Positions 1 to 14,060 of a stretch of 64,000 nt of DNA are shown here, piece after piece. Position 1 is the first letter of the stretch. The number at the start of each line of letters is the position of its first letter. Origin of the DNA: Torymus aiolomorphi (taxonomy: Eukaryota > Arthropoda > Insecta > Hymenoptera > Torymidae); the NCBI GenBank assembly GCA_036365515.1, contig CM070877.1:19224701-19288700 (forward strand). Reading direction: 5' to 3'. The notes under the pieces were generated by a model. That model did not search any database. It had not been told where the DNA came from and saw nothing but the letters and a program-made list of their open reading frames with translations. A program made the position numbers and the translations under genes.

Positions 1-106
1 AATTCATTTATATCTATGTTTACTGTAGCTATTATTTATAGGCTTGCAAATGTATGTGATTTAGTAATCGCATTTTTCTTGAAATAAAATTTTAAAATTA
101 TTGTAG

Positions 107-3100
107 TTGGTGCACAATGCGGTGGAACAACTGATTCTACTAGCCAATCTGGAGGTTTTGGCGGGCTTTATGCTTGTGTACTTGGAGGAGATTCTAGGCA
201 AGGTCGACCTGCTTCCTGGGATGCATTGGTGGTTGCCCTAATTAAGCTTGTTTACAGGCTTGTGCAAACTCCTTTACCAAATGTAAGTAAACTTTTTTTC
301 GTAATAGAAATTTTATCAAAGACAAAACAAAATTAATTAAATAAGCAGAGAGAAATAATCTAATTAAATTATGTCCAAGTTTCTCAGTCCAAACGTTCAG
401 TATTAAATGATATTTTCCTCCCATAGGTTCGAGGTGGACGATCTGATAGTACAACAGAAATGGAACTTGGAGAGCCCTCTCAAAGTTCAATGTCCAGTCA
501 AATTGACAGTCAAGAGAAAATGAACACTTCACAAACTGATGAAAGTAAGGTTGCGGAACAACAAACTTCTGCAAGAGTGCATCAAACATCAAAGCCTAGA
601 GTCCCATGCGTCGCGGATACTGGTAATAAACATAATTATAAGTATACTAAGAATAAAATTATAAATTACAAATTTAATCTGTAATTTTATGAAAATTTTT
701 AGTTTTACAACATGAACCCACAATGATGAGACTTTTGGGTGCACTTGGTCACAGTTCAGGATCGTCTTTAGTTATGCTTTTAGGCGAAGGGTCCAGTACA
801 AATGCTACCACTGAACTGACTGCACCGCCGTCTATACCAGACGCTACTTTCCAATTACTATGTACATTAATGAAGAAAGCCAGTACCCCAACACTTGTCT
901 TGAATCCTGTATATCAATATCTTGCATCCTGTAAGTTACGAGCTCATCTAATAAGAGCATAATTTTCATTATAATTTCTGTTTATAACATAAAATTGCTA
1001 TATTTTATTACAAGAGATGGTTTTAGTTGATGAAGATCAAACTTTTTCAATAGTAATGGATCTTCAATGATAGTGTACTAATGTTAAAAATAAGCCATTT
1101 TCAAGATTATTCATATTTTTAAAAACGATAGCGATAATAATTTCTCTTGTTATATAGCTTGTCGACAAGGAATTTCCGACCGACATATCGACGTAATGCA
1201 ACTGTCTGAGCCTCTGCTGTGGTTTATTCTACGAGTTCTCGACAATGAAGCTTCGTTATCGGTGTTCACATCCATGGGCGGCGTAAAAGTTTTATGCGAA
1301 AATCTTGTCAAGTCCAGCAAGAATTACAGCGGTAATGGATCGAATTCGCCAGGGGTGATTGCGCTTGTTATGCAACACTTATCAAATGCATCAAGCTTAA
1401 CACCGGTAGTGTCGAGTAGTAGCAGTAGCAAAAAGTCTGCAAATGCATTGGAATCATTTGAAGATGGACTTCTGAACTTTGCACCTCTTGGAACTGTATC
1501 CTGGCTTCACCCAACAGCACAGCCAGCTGATGTACTCATTCAAAGCACAACACCACCTAAAAGAGCCAGAACTGCAGCGTGGTCGTACCATTTTTATCCC
1601 GATGAAGCATGCGTCGATTTAACCATCACGTTACCATGTGCAATTTTATTGAAAAAAGTTGAATTACAACCACATATGACATCTTTATCAAGTAAGCTTT
1701 GTAGTTTTAATTTATTGTACCGATTATCTCAATTCATTAAAGATAACTTACGATAATGAAAATATTTTTTTAGCATGCCCATCAGCTGTAGCTTTGGAAA
1801 TTTCTCGAGAGGGAAACACTGCCTTAACTCCGATTTGTCCACCAATGCCAACAGCTGGTCTTGCATTCATTCGTTTAACTCTATCACAACCTGAAGTTGC
1901 AACTGCCGTTCTTGTAAGACTGTACAAACCTCGAGATTCGACAAACATAAGTCTGAGTCATATTCGTTTACTTGGCACAACTGCCTTTGGTGATCCTAAA
2001 TCGAATCACGATATCATAGATGAAGAACAACTCACTAAAACAAGGTAACTACTACTTACATTAGACAAAATATGATCAATGTTTTAAATATACATAAATG
2101 TTGTAATAATTTTTAGTCTGGGTTGGCTGCGACTAGTTCATCAATGTTTGTCAGTTAGTACAGTAAACGGCAACCTAACCGTTGAAGTTCTGAATTCAGC
2201 TGCTTCAGTTGAGGGTTTAGTGGAATCTTGCTGCAATTTGTTATTACTTCCTGCTCCATCTCTCTTCACCCCGAATCTGGAAAGAGTACTTCTGCAGCTT
2301 GGTTTACACTCTTGTGATCTTGGTCTTCGCCTAATCAATCTCTTACTGAACAATAGAACTGCGCCTCTTCTGCAAGGTTCTGTATTGAGTCAGGAAACAA
2401 CAACTATTCAAATGGTAGTAGAATTGTTAGAACAACTCTGTTCTGCTCAAGATTCTAATACCAAAGCTCGCATGTCTGCAATATTAAATTGGCTTTACAC
2501 AATAGCCAAGTCTTCTGTATCTGGTAGTATAAACAGTGATGCATTTGGTGTTTCTAATGTAGCAACTCCACCAGCTGTTTACATTCACTGTATTTCAACA
2601 ATTATTTGGAAAGCAGCTAAACTCGAAAATATTAACTATGATCTGAAGGAACTTTTAACTGAAGAATTATACGAGTAAGTTTATTTTTATGATTTTAATT
2701 AACTATTTTATTATTGGCTACCAAAAGTGATGAAATTTATGTAGCATTTTACGACCAACTAACTGACAAGTAAAATTGATGCTTGTGAATATGTATGGGT
2801 GCTTAAGCTTATTAAAATAAAATATTCTCGACGTTCTTCTTTATTTTTCTAGAGCATTATACCAATGGACTTTAACTCTTGAAACAAACTCAGCATTAAA
2901 ACAGTCAATTGATGCAGTCTTATGCTCCTTCTGCTTTGTTAAACCTGATTTCTTCCAAAGTCTTCTGCAAAAAGTTCAAATAATTGTGCCAAACTTGTCG
3001 AGTGGTCAATCGGGTGCTTCGATATCTGATGATCGAAAGGAAAGTGAAGTTCAGACGGATGATCGCAAGAGCGTCGCTGATCTTAATGAATGGTATCAGC

Positions 3101-6100
3101 GTCTAGCTTACTCAGAATTCAAACATCTATCGCTGACAAAGGGTCAACTATTGTCGATAGCTGCAGCAGCGCGATCGCCTCCGGGTATTTGCCAGTTGAT
3201 CAACTCCGGTGTACCAACTTTATTGACTGCTTGTATAATGGAATTTTCAATTTTGGAAAAGTCAAAACAATCACGCGATATTCAAAAAACACAACAGCAA
3301 CGTTCTGACAGAAAATCGGTTCGCAAATTTTATCACTTAGTTTTATGAAATAAGTTTATAACTGAAATATACTGAAACTAATTTTTCTATTTGTTACAGT
3401 CAAATAATGAAATGGAAACTCCTACATGTTCCAATGTAGCAGATGGAAGTAGTAGTGGTTTAACTGATAGTGATAAGGCTGGGGAAAGTCCAACGCAAGA
3501 AAATAGGACAGATGGTCTAGATATGACAGAGCCAGAGAGCATAGCTATTGTATTAGAATTTTTGTCGCTCATTTGTTCCGAGGGTAAAATGCGAGATTGG
3601 CTTGGCAAAGAAGGCAATGGTTTTTGGTTACCTTTACTCACATTGTTAAGCGATAGACCAATTAAAAATTCTTCAGTTTCTTCTCTAAGGTTGGTAGTCC
3701 CTTTATCTTAAGTATGTTATACTATTGAAGTGATCAAAAAATATTTACAAGTAATTGAGTATAGTTTTGTCTAAAATATGCATTTATATGGAATATTTAA
3801 AACTATTTTTGTGTAGGTGTTCAAATCGTAGTGCATCTTATGCAAAATTAGAAAGTGCCATGATTAAGTTCCTATCAAAATGTTGCTGGTGTCATCCGGC
3901 CAATCAAAAATTATTAGCTGAACTTTTAACAGAAGTCATTATACAACAGAAAACTCCAGCAGGTACTAAAAGAGTATTTACATTAAAATAATTATTCATA
4001 GTAAATTATTGCTATCTAATTTATTACGTCTTTTTCCAGGTCCAAGAGGTTTACATGGTATTTCAGGCTTCACAAGAAGGTTAATTTTGCAGCTTTTGTT
4101 GGAAGGCGAAAAAATCTTGGTCTCTGTAACATCTGAGGTACCTATGAAGCTTTCAACTATTGGTAGCAGTAATGTACCAGTAATGCCTCCACATCCAGCT
4201 TTCCCTTTAGGACATTATCATCATTTGCTCTACATGTCCACACAATCTACTGTAGCAGATATTCTACAACAAGTTTCTGGTATGTTCAATATAATAAATA
4301 CACACGTTAAAAGTGTAGAACCCTTTAACCCAGTGCTTTGTTTTGTATCTAATACGTCATCCATTTGAACTTTAAAGTTTTGTTATAGTAAATTGTATAG
4401 GAATGTTTTGCATGTACACTACTAATACTGTTGTTAGCAGTTCAACATCTTTTGAACTTAATGCATTAGCTATTGATAAAACTGATTTTTTCAGTTTTTA
4501 AACATATTAAAATGATGGAAATTTTATAATCAATTCTATAGTTAAATTACACAAATATTAGTCATTAAAGTGCATGTATTTTGTGAAATGTGATGAAATT
4601 TTTACACTTTAATTTTGTCATATTAAAGCACAACATGAAATGATAAATGTAAGATTTATCTAAGGGATCTACGCTTCTTAAGTTTAGAGTTCCATTATAA
4701 TGGAACGTGTAAAGGGCGCGAATAGCTTGAATCCTTATAAAGATTAACTCCGTGATCCCTGTGACTAATGCAGGCACTTGGCTGCTTATGCTGCTCCCAA
4801 ATAATTATAAAGGAAACGAAGCAGGTACAAGCAGTGCAACGCGCAACCGCGAACTCTGGGAGTCCGGCATGAACATCGTTATGGATACACTTACGGCCGC
4901 GGGTAACACCGCCAAAGACAAACGCGCCAAGGAGGCTTCCAATCGATCGCAGGCGAGAGGGCCGATCATGCGAAAAACGCGACTCAATGCAGGTAAGAAG
5001 CATCAACTCTTTGAGCTTCTATTTTTTTACCTGCATGTGAGTTTCTTATTATACTTTTTTAATAGTGATTACTAAGTTTTATAAAAAAAAAATGTAACAA
5101 CTTTTTGAATGGGGGTGCTTAATCATTCTCACATAGAAATTATAATTATTTGGATATTTATTTTCGAATTTATAAAATTATTTTAATTTATAAATATTGC
5201 TTAAGAAAACATGTTTTGTCTATTTTAGATGGGTCAGTATCGACTAAGAGTTCGAGTAGTAACTCTCAAAGTACAAATAATATGGCTAATCAGAACTATC
5301 TTATTCTATCACAACGTCCTAATACGCCATTACTGCCGGAACTGACTATAGCTGAGTTACTTTTTATTGTTGAAGAAACTGGCGTTTCCTTATCAGAACC
5401 TTGTTTGTATTTGACATTACGACAACGAAGTAAAGATTCCAAAGGTACATTGAATATACTTTTTACGAAAAAATTTTGGCATTTCTAGACAAACTAGCCA
5501 AATCCATGCGCGCTGCGCGCGCTCTATATACTTTTTTTCTTAATAATTTATTCCTTATAAGCCGGAAATCTTTTTCTTTTAATTTTGATGCATCTTTAAT
5601 AATTGATATAATACTGTAGTACATTTACTGGGGGTGCCATAATCGTACCGTTACCGACCGAGAAATTCACATTTTGCAAAAACTTTGAACAAAACAAAAT
5701 TCGGTTTCGTTCAAAGTTTTTGCAAAAACAACTTGATATTTAGACTCCAAACTTTTACTGGATGATAGAACGTTCAAAACCGCAGCGAAGCGTTTTCTTG
5801 ATTTTTTGTGATTCGACGTATTTTATTTTTAATCAGCTTGAAACTGTGTGAATTGCTCGGTCGGTAATGCTAGGACTATGGAATACAAAATTTTGAGGCT
5901 AGAAACTATAAGCTTATTCGAATTTTTTTTTTCGTGAAGTATAAATAAAGAATAAAATCTGAATATAATACTGACATAATTTACACTAATTAATTCTTCT
6001 AAGATTAAAACATTGATTATTGCTTTGAATTTTATCGTGCAATTCAATAACTAATCGTATTGTGTTTTGAAATACTTTTCTACTTCTGGCCATCACTTTA

Positions 6101-9100
6101 ACAAATAATTAAAACATGTTATTTATTTTTTTAAGCTGCAACACACATTAATTTGATTATTATTTATTTAATACTTTTCACTTTAATCATTTTCATTCCA
6201 ATAAATATTCCAATAAATAATACCTAATTATCAAATAAAAATACATATTTAATTTTAAATTCTCGCGCTTTTTATCCAAGAGCCAATCACAGATCAAATC
6301 TATAGAGGCTTCACTTCTTCCGGTCATCACTTTTTTAAGAAGGGAATATAATTTAGATCGTGACCCCTAGTAGTTCTCAATCGATTTATTTGATAGTACA
6401 GGGTACAGGGCTTATGCGATTAGAAATAATAACTGATGTTCAATCTTCATTTACATTTATATATCATATGTAATAACATATATTCACGCATATATGTATT
6501 ACTTAAGTCAATTACTTATGTTTATGATCATGCCGATTATTGTATATTCGTTTTCTTTCTTCATATCGTAAGAATCAATTTTTCGTAAGCAATTAAAATG
6601 TCTATTTTTATTAATCAGCAGAATGATTTGAAATATTACACAATTATGTATACCATTATCCATAGTATATACGCTAAATTTTATAATGGTCGTGAGAATA
6701 CGCGGTTTAGGGATAAACTACCTTAATAAAAACGTCTATTTGGTGTTAAACATAACTTTGCAAAAAGAAACGATTGCAGGTATGATTTACAAAAGAAATA
6801 TTGATTCCTTAGTAAATTGTAGGCAATCAAAAATAGTATATAGAATATAAAAGAAAACATAGACTACATGATCCCTTAAAAGTACATATATTAAAAAACA
6901 AACTTAACCCCAATAAACCAAAAAATAAATACTATTCAACTTTGATATTCAATATTTTGGTTTGATAATCATGGGGCATAATTAAAAATTATCTTAAAAA
7001 CATAATCTAAAAGAATAGACTATATTTTTGATCTTGAAATTTACTTACCGAAGTGAACAGCATCAATATATGAAATATATCTTGAAGATCACTGAATCAC
7101 GAGGTAACACGTGCATGAATAAATCTATTCCAAATATCAGCATCACTATCTTGATATAGAAAATGTTAATATCTATTTACTCCTGAGTACTTGCCTCCGG
7201 AGCGCTCCCGCGCTCCTTGATATTTGAATTAAGATAATTTGGAATATATGTTCTTGAAATTCCTTCGAAATTGTTCTTGAATACTACATACTAGGGTAAG
7301 TGTGCCAGTTACTGTGCCCCCTAAGCAGATGACAAGTTTCAGTTATTGGACATTTGAATGCACGTTAAAATCCAGTAACTGGTGAGGGCACAGTAACTGG
7401 CACACTTACCCTACTCTTAGTATATTCACTCGATTAAAATCGGACTCACTACCTTTCTACCCGGCACTGATAAATATGGCTCATAAATTATTTCAAAATT
7501 TTCCGAATCTTTTTCACTTGTTTACAAGAGTACTAATCTGAAAAGTGACCATATTGGCTACACATGCTAAGTGTACAGTTAAATTCTTCGAATTAACTAC
7601 ACATGACGAAGCAATACTTAGTCAAAACGTTCTTTTTACAATTTGGGCTTCGTATTAAGTCAATATAACAAAAAAAACAGTTCTTAAAATAACAAAAAAA
7701 AATTTTTTCAACGAAATTTAAACATTGCAAAAATAGATTTATTAATAAAAAAAAGTTCAACAATATAAATCTTTTTTATTTTTAATATTGTTAAAACTTA
7801 CCTCAAATAGTAACATATATTTTTTGCATATACGTATTTTATGGAAAAGAAGATTGATTTAGAAAATAATTTCGTACAAGAAACGAAATTTTTATTTTAT
7901 TTTATTTAAAATCCTATTCTATTATTCTACATATTCTAATAACTTGATCAATTCCTTGAAATAACGGAACTCCTTTCCTTTATTTTAGAAGAGCCAGCAA
8001 GACCGAGTAAAGGTAATCTATTGACTTTGTGGAGTTCTATAGATAGCACTTTAGAGGTCTTTAGTGCAAAAGGGGGATTAGCTGTTTTGGCTAAGCATTT
8101 ACCTCTGGTGTATCCAGACTCTAGTAGGCCAATACCATTAGTAGAGAAATCTCCCACACAAGAGCAATCGGATGCGGATTGGGTTAAAATCGAACACAAC
8201 GACAATGTATACGAAGACCTAGAAGACGGCACAAATAATGGACCACCAAGAACCATTCCACCAACTCCACAAGTATATTACTTTCACGTTTTAAATTTTT
8301 CGTATCATAAAAATTAATTGTTTTGATCTTTTACAATTATACTATAAACTTTTATAGGTACCTCCACATTCTTTGGCGGCATTCGGCCTATTTCTACGTC
8401 TGCCTGGATACTCCGAGGTCTTGCTCAGAGAACGCAAGCGAGCCCAGTGTCTGCTCAGGTTAGCACTCGGCGTGACCGATGACGGCGAGGGTGGGGATGT
8501 TCTCACTTCACCTTTAGCTGCTTCACTACCCACCTTGCCATTTCAAGTTTTGAAACAACTACTTGATGATACGCCACCCACAACCGACGATGGTTTTCTA
8601 CTGCGTCGCACGTCTATCGAAGTCGGCGCTGTTCTGCTGCTTCTCAATTGCTTGGCTATTTTTACGCACCAAACTGGACATGCAGAAGGTATTTATATTT
8701 ATGGTATTTTTATTTCCATTCAACGTAATCTGTTACTTTTTCAATAATGTTTAACTCCTTAAATTTTTAGGATCAGAACAGCGTCCAACTCAAGCCGGCA
8801 GTCGAAGCGACGACAAGTCACATCTTTATTGGGCCAAGGGAACAGGATTCGGTACCGGCTCCACGCAACAGTCCTGGAACGTAGAACAAGCCCTGATGCG
8901 ACAGCGCTCCGAAGAGGAACACGTCACCGTTCTTCTCCAGGTCCTCGCCAGTTACATCGGCACCGGTGATCAACCGCAAAAGGAACTTCCTGCAGCTTTC
9001 ACAGAGCTTCTGTCGCGATCCTGCCTTCTTCCCGCTCTCTCCTCGTACCTGCGCAACGACTCAGTTCTAGATATGGCTCGTCACATACCGCTTTACCGGG

Positions 9101-11245
9101 CAGTTCTTCAGCTGCTCCGAGCGATGGCCAATTCGAGTCAGCTGGCACCGTTGCTTTTACCGCGTAGTGGAAAATCTGGTGATCCCTCTATCGTCTCGCT
9201 GCTATCGAGCATGAAAGTGTGCGTCGACACGTATGTGCATAAAATCAATAGGACCAAGAACAGCAAATGCAAATCGAGCTCCAAGTATCCGGAAGACAAT
9301 GAGCAGGACGAGGGGCTGGCTACATTGATTCCCGATATTCAAGAGAGCGCGGCAATTGTACAGAACGCAACTGCAAGATTAGTCGAGGCAAACGAAGAAA
9401 TTGCAGGCCCCAGTCCATCAGGGACAGAAATCCCGTTGCGCACGATAGAGCAGCGGTATCTGGAAGTTATGAAGAGTCTTCAATTCGGTAAGAGTCTTAT
9501 GTATTCATTTTTTTTAATACATTGCGTATTTTGAAGGATACATTTAACGAGTTAATATCATTTGAAAAATGTAAAATTTCAAAATATTGATTAATTGAGT
9601 AAATAAATTTGAAATAGTCGAAACATTGAACAGTGCCAGTTGTTACAGTGCCTTCTTAAATACTTTAACCTTTAGAGGACGGGATGGCCCCTATACGGGC
9701 CATGCCCATGATCGACCCTTTACATGTGTTAGTTTTGAGATGTGAGACATCACAAAAACTCGATTTCTATAGAAAAGTGAGAGAAAACAGTAAACCCAAA
9801 TCCCCGTCCTCTAAAGGTTAAGAAATCGAAGTTTCACATTTTAATACACAATTTCGACTTTATAGACACGTTTGAGATGATAGTAGAAAATCCCGAGGGC
9901 GGCTTCAAGTTCGCCGTGTCGTATCATTTTGAGTCGAACATGCGTGCGGCCGGCGAGAGAAATCATCCGACGCGCGTCAAGAGGCTCGCTCAAGAGGCGG
10001 TCACTCTGTCCACTGCGCTCCCATTGTCTTACAGTAGCAGTGTATTCGTACGCTGCGACACTGATCGACTCGATGTAATGAAGGTCCTCATAACGGGACC
10101 GGCCGAGACCCCCTATGCAAATGGCTGCTTCGAATTCGACGTTTACTTCCCCTCGGACTACCCCAACAATCCAATGATGATTAATCTGGAGACAACGGGT
10201 AGGCGCTCAGTGCGCTTCAATCCTAATTTGTACAACGACGGTAAGGTTTGCCTCAGTGTACTCAATACATGGCATGGCAGGCCCGAAGAGAAATGGAACG
10301 CCCATACTAGTAGTTTCCTACAGGTATTTATTTTTCTCATTTCAAATTGTATAAGTTACACGTTTTTTATGATACAATTTTATGGAATATTTTTCATTGT
10401 TTACAGGTTTTGGTATCTATTCAATCTTTAATTTTGGTCTCAGAACCATATTTCAACGAACCAGGTTATGAGCGATCGCGTGGAACATCTAGTGGAGCTC
10501 AGTCTAGTCAAGAGTACAACGCCAATGTTTGTCAAGCTACGGCTAAATGGGCAATGCTTGATCAAATTCGAAATCCTTGTCCATGTTTCAAAGACGTATG
10601 AACAATACATTTTTTTCAATGGTTCACTTTAATTGTTTGAAAGTAATATTTAATTATATTTAATTGTTTGTTGGTTTATTGATAGGTTATACATACTCAC
10701 TTCTGGCTTAAGAGACACGAAATTGTTTCACAAATAGAGGGATGGATCAGGGATATGGAAATGCAGGGAGCAGACCGACGGTCCACTAGAACGGTATCAT
10801 TAAGCGCTTTAGCCCTAAAGGTAATATGTGGTGCATTACAATCTTATAATTAATATTCAAAATATAACAACTCAAGTTGATTGTGAATGGAGATTTGTAT
10901 ATTAATTATTGCTATACAATATTATAAAATACATTATAAAATAATATATTCATATAATATCGTTAATTACAGAGACATTACAAACTATTAAGAGAAGAAT
11001 TGAGTAAACTGCCAACACCGGAAGGCTTGGAAGAGCTTGCCGAGCCCCTGCGCTCGCCGAGTTCGCCTCTGGAGATGTCAGGCACACCCGGGACCCCGAG
11101 TACGCCGCCGACTTCAACGGTCACCGGCAACTTCGCCAACCACACACCGACGAGTAATAGTACCGCTGAGACGAGTAATCACGTACACCACGACATCGAC
11201 ACAGACGTCGAGATGGAGAAGATGGTCTCGAAAGTCTGTGAATGA
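107..11245 (+). CDS. BIRC6: BIRC6/BRUCE, C-terminal exons (partial, 5' end outside window)
   Basis: BIRC6 is a giant inhibitor-of-apoptosis protein with E2/E3 ubiquitin-ligase activity that acts on caspases and autophagy factors. Nineteen exons are visible, all with GT-AG borders and compatible phases: 107-282, 427-622, 703-930, 1158-1691, 1774-2044, 2117-2674, 2853-~3318, 3400-3689, 3817-3962, 4040-4279, 4774-4992, 5229-5444, 7989-8272, 8358-8688, 8771-9487, 9866-10323, 10407-10595, 10686-10820 and 10973-11245 (TGA). Together they encode about 1,974 residues. Recognition rests on the block [12 protein letters not shown] followed by [15 protein letters not shown] in the 8771 exon and on the C-terminal UBC domain. 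The N-terminal BIR domain is not in the window. The 3' border of the seventh exon is uncertain (3318 or 3339, both in phase). One intron is long (5445-7988) and holds MITEs. No frameshift or stop is seen, so the gene looks functional. Confidence 0.95.
5637..5881. repeat. MITE-like inverted repeat in BIRC6 intron
   Basis: Imperfect inverted repeats of about 34 bp (5637-5670 and 5848-5881), with the shared core TTACCGACCGAG, bound a 245-bp segment. An internal palindrome built on TTTGCAAAAACTTTGAAC and its complement lies just inside the left end. No clear target duplication was found. It sits in the long BIRC6 intron and has no coding capacity. The rest of that intron (5882-7293 and 7412-7988) is AT-rich sequence in which I see no gene. 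Confidence 0.7.
7294..7411. mobile_element. 118-bp MITE with perfect 26-bp TIRs, TA-flanked
   Basis: A perfect 26-bp terminal inverted repeat beginning GGGTAAGTGTGCCAGTTACT (7294-7319, complement at 7386-7411) encloses only 66 bp. Both ends abut TA (7292-7293 and 7412-7413), which fits a TA target duplication of the Tc1/mariner type. The perfect arms imply a recent insertion into the BIRC6 intron. The superfamily assignment is inference from the TA alone. Confidence 0.85.
9669..9817. mobile_element. 149-bp TTAA-flanked MITE in BIRC6 intron
   Basis: TTAA occurs immediately outside both ends (9665-9668 and 9818-9821). The terminal inverted repeats are CCTTTAGAGGACGGG and its exact complement. 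TTAA duplication is the hallmark of piggyBac-type transposition; the element has no ORF and would be non-autonomous. It lies between the exons ending at 9487 and starting at 9866. Confidence 0.85.
9866..10820 (+). other. BIRC6: BIRC6 ubiquitin-conjugating (UBC) domain
   Basis: This is the catalytic core of BIRC6, read from exons 9866-10323, 10407-10595 and 10686-10820. The E2 fold is recognisable from [19 protein letters not shown] followed by YPNNPMM, the [14 protein letters not shown] active-site strand and [12 protein letters not shown]. The catalytic cysteine is the TGC at 10249-10251 in KVCLS, preceded by the NPNLY..GKVC layout typical of class BIRC6/UBE2O E2 enzymes. The downstream part, with [10 protein letters not shown] and the NEPGYE segment, matches the extended C-terminal UBC helices. 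All expected catalytic features are present. Confidence 0.93.
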
Positions 11246-13600
11246 GGAGAGTTCATTTTAAACAAATTGTTGGACATTTTTAAAAGTCTATTGTTAGTGT
11301 TATTGTGAATAAAAACAGCGTGTTTGCTCGCTTATTAATGAGCGAGTGCATGCTGAAGACGAGAAAATAAGAAACATTGACTGATTAAAAAAAATACAGA
11401 GCCAGAGCCGCCCTTTAATTGTGTGCAAGCAGGAAAAACTGAAAACAAGGATGTGCATCTTCAAAAGCAGCAGCTCAAAGCGACTCTCTTTACCGAGAAT
11501 GAAATGTCAAAATCTCATTTCGTTAAAGAGAACGGAGGCGAGCGCGCTTCATTGTGTATGTGGTGTGAGTGTACACAGTGAGAAAAAATATTAAAAAAAA
11601 GGATAAAGATTTAATTAAAATGATGTTAACAAGAGCCGTTCATAGTGCGCGCATACTGAGGCTGCTATAATATATGTGCACTGCGTTCGTTCTACTACTG
11701 TGTGTAATTGAATAGGAGTAACGGTCGTTACCTTTGCTATTTATTATAGATGTTCCTCGTTTGTAAAGCCGACAGAAGTGACATCGGCATGCAATACGAT
11801 TGCAGGATTTCAAGTGATTCGTCTCTTTCACAAAATAAAAATATGCGGATGTCTTTGCAAAATATACGACTAATCTTGTAATTGATTATGCAATCGATTA
11901 TTGTACAGAGAAACGCAAACATCCGATTCGGCCGCGCTGCTTTTAGATTTATCTTTTGTATCAAACATTTTTTCGTTTAAACTGTAGAAATGCAATGGTT
12001 TTAAAAAATAGATGCGTTATCCGTGAAACGACTTTGATCGTACCAAGGATAGACGTAAGTAACTTTGAACCTGAACTACTAGAACTACTAGAAATGAGAA
12101 AAAAGAAGTTAATACATTGTATTGAAACCGTGCGTTTGAATTTTCGTATTTCGTAAACCTCAGCGTCGACCCGAAGAACGTACAGTGCAACCGCTTTTTT
12201 CTTTGTCTTTTTTTTTATTTTATATCTTCATTGAGTAAATTATTTACTTTGTTATTTATATCTTTCTTCTCACTGCAAAACGTTGACTTTGATACTTAAA
12301 ATAAAATTGAAAATGAGAGTGTTTGATGTAGATAGCGTTATGTTTATATAAGAAGCGATAATGTGATCAGAAGCGATCGCGGTGGCAAACCTTTACTGGT
12401 AAATCGATCAATGTAAATAATCTTCAATAAGTAATCTTGCACACACGTATATATGTTTGTAATTCTAAAAAAAATGAGAAGTATCGAGAGAGTGCTCGGC
12501 GGAGTGCGTGTCTTCGAAACTAATAAATAATACCTATATAGAGAACAACAAGAAACCTATGCATAGAGTCCCAACCTAAGTGCGACGAATGGTATGCGAG
12601 TCGCTTTTCTGATGACATGATGATTGTAAAGTGATGTATGGAACAGAAAACATGTTAATAGTTATTTATAATAAACAATTATTACCACTCGCACTTGTCT
12701 CTGTTTCATTCAGTCCTTTTCATTACAGAAACCACTTTAAATATAGTTATTATAAAGTCAAGATTCTTAAGTATTGCGATAATATAAATAATAATTTTAG
12801 TAAGATGTTAATTTTCAATGAATACAAGTCATTTTTTATTTTCTTAATAATAAAAGGTATACAAATTTTTTACAAGTTACTAAACTAATAAGCTTTTTAT
12901 TACTCAACATACATAGTAAACTTACAGTGTGAAATCTTTAATTTTAACATCTTTTCTTGGCTCAGGTAGTAAAAATCGATATGTCGATTTAGACTTTCAC
13001 CACTATGAAAAAAGTATTACTTCTAAATAACCATTGTAAAAATTCTATTTCAAAAACCCATTATTAGAAGCCAATTATTATTATTATTCAAGTAATTTAA
13101 TTGTCTTAATTTTTTAAAAATTCCCCAACTTTATTGCAGACAAAACTATTTACAGTCCTGGCGCTCATGGATACACCAAGAGATTGGTCCACGGGTACAC
13201 CAATCTTTCCTTATATATTTTGGCACGCTGAACATAAATTTCGAGCGTGATAAGTCGGTAAATGGATCTTCTGTGTCTGATATAAGTTTTCAGTATCGTA
13301 TATAATTTCAGTAGTCTTGTAGGGGTAGGAGAGAGGGAGACTGAATTTTTTAATTAATTTGCTTTTTTGGAAAAATAGTTTTATGTAGGACTTGAATAAC
13401 GGAAAAATTGCACTTAAGGGGATGTGCAACTCTGATTTCAATATTTTTTTAAATCAACATTCAAACATTTACTTGGAAAAAGACGGCTGTCAAGCGCTCC
13501 GTACACGCAAACACTATATGCAGATTTTTTTCTGGATAATTCTATTGATATTTGCGTGAGTTATGCTCGTTTGAAAAATAACGTCGGTACTCACATCCCC
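11246..13600 (+). other. BIRC6 3' UTR and intergenic DNA
   Basis: After the BIRC6 stop there is a first AATAAA at 11308-11313 and another at about 12523. The sequence between is AT-rich without a credible coding frame. Where transcription really ends cannot be told from sequence. Beyond 12.9 kb I see only low-complexity AT-rich DNA. Confidence 0.5.
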
Positions 13601-13613
13601 TGTTTATCTTTAC

Positions 13614-14060
13614 TTATTTGATAGAGATCGCAGAGTAAATTTGATAGTGCGTCTGATTCGATATAAGTTTTATGGCGTATTTATCGGCGAGGAAATTAGT
13701 TCTTATTTGTAGAGGCGGTTCTTTGGCTTCAGCTTGCATAACATTTATGGGTGTGGAGTTTCTATACCCCAAAGCCAACCGCAATGCTTTGTATTGCAGT
13801 TTATCTATTTTGTTTTTTAATGAAACAATTATAATCTGATATGCTTCAGATAAGTCCTCTGTATACATTCAATAAAGTTTGGGGGTGTCCTCCCCACCAA
13901 GTTGCCCATAATACTTTAATAATGTCTAATGATTTCTGCATTTTTTGTATTATGTATTGTGCATAGGTGTTCCATTCGAGTTTAATTGTGTCAATCTATA
14001 CTCCAAAGTATTTCACAACCTTTTCATTTTTTATGAAATTCCCTGTTATTGAGATACCGA
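13614..14060 (-). pseudogene. LINE reverse-transcriptase fragment (C-terminal part)
   Basis: Read on the minus strand, this encodes a decayed piece of a non-LTR reverse transcriptase C-terminus: KYFGV, then a stretch ending WATWWGGHPQTLLN, then after a stop KLQYKALRLALGYRNSTP and NVMQAEAKEPPL. The order and spacing match the end of RT domains of I/Jockey/R1-type elements. Stops and frame changes make it inactive. It is a different copy from the large LINE at 48-54 kb, although both share the TWWG.HP..L motif. The flanking DNA (14061-14700) shows nothing recognisable. Confidence 0.75.

Noticed and set aside
242..592. 116-residue minus-strand frame
   Set aside because: It lies opposite BIRC6 exons and an intron and has no recognisable domain.
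13140..13230. Possible further LINE coding sequence
   Set aside because: I could not identify RT or RNase H motifs. The similarity stops near 13614.
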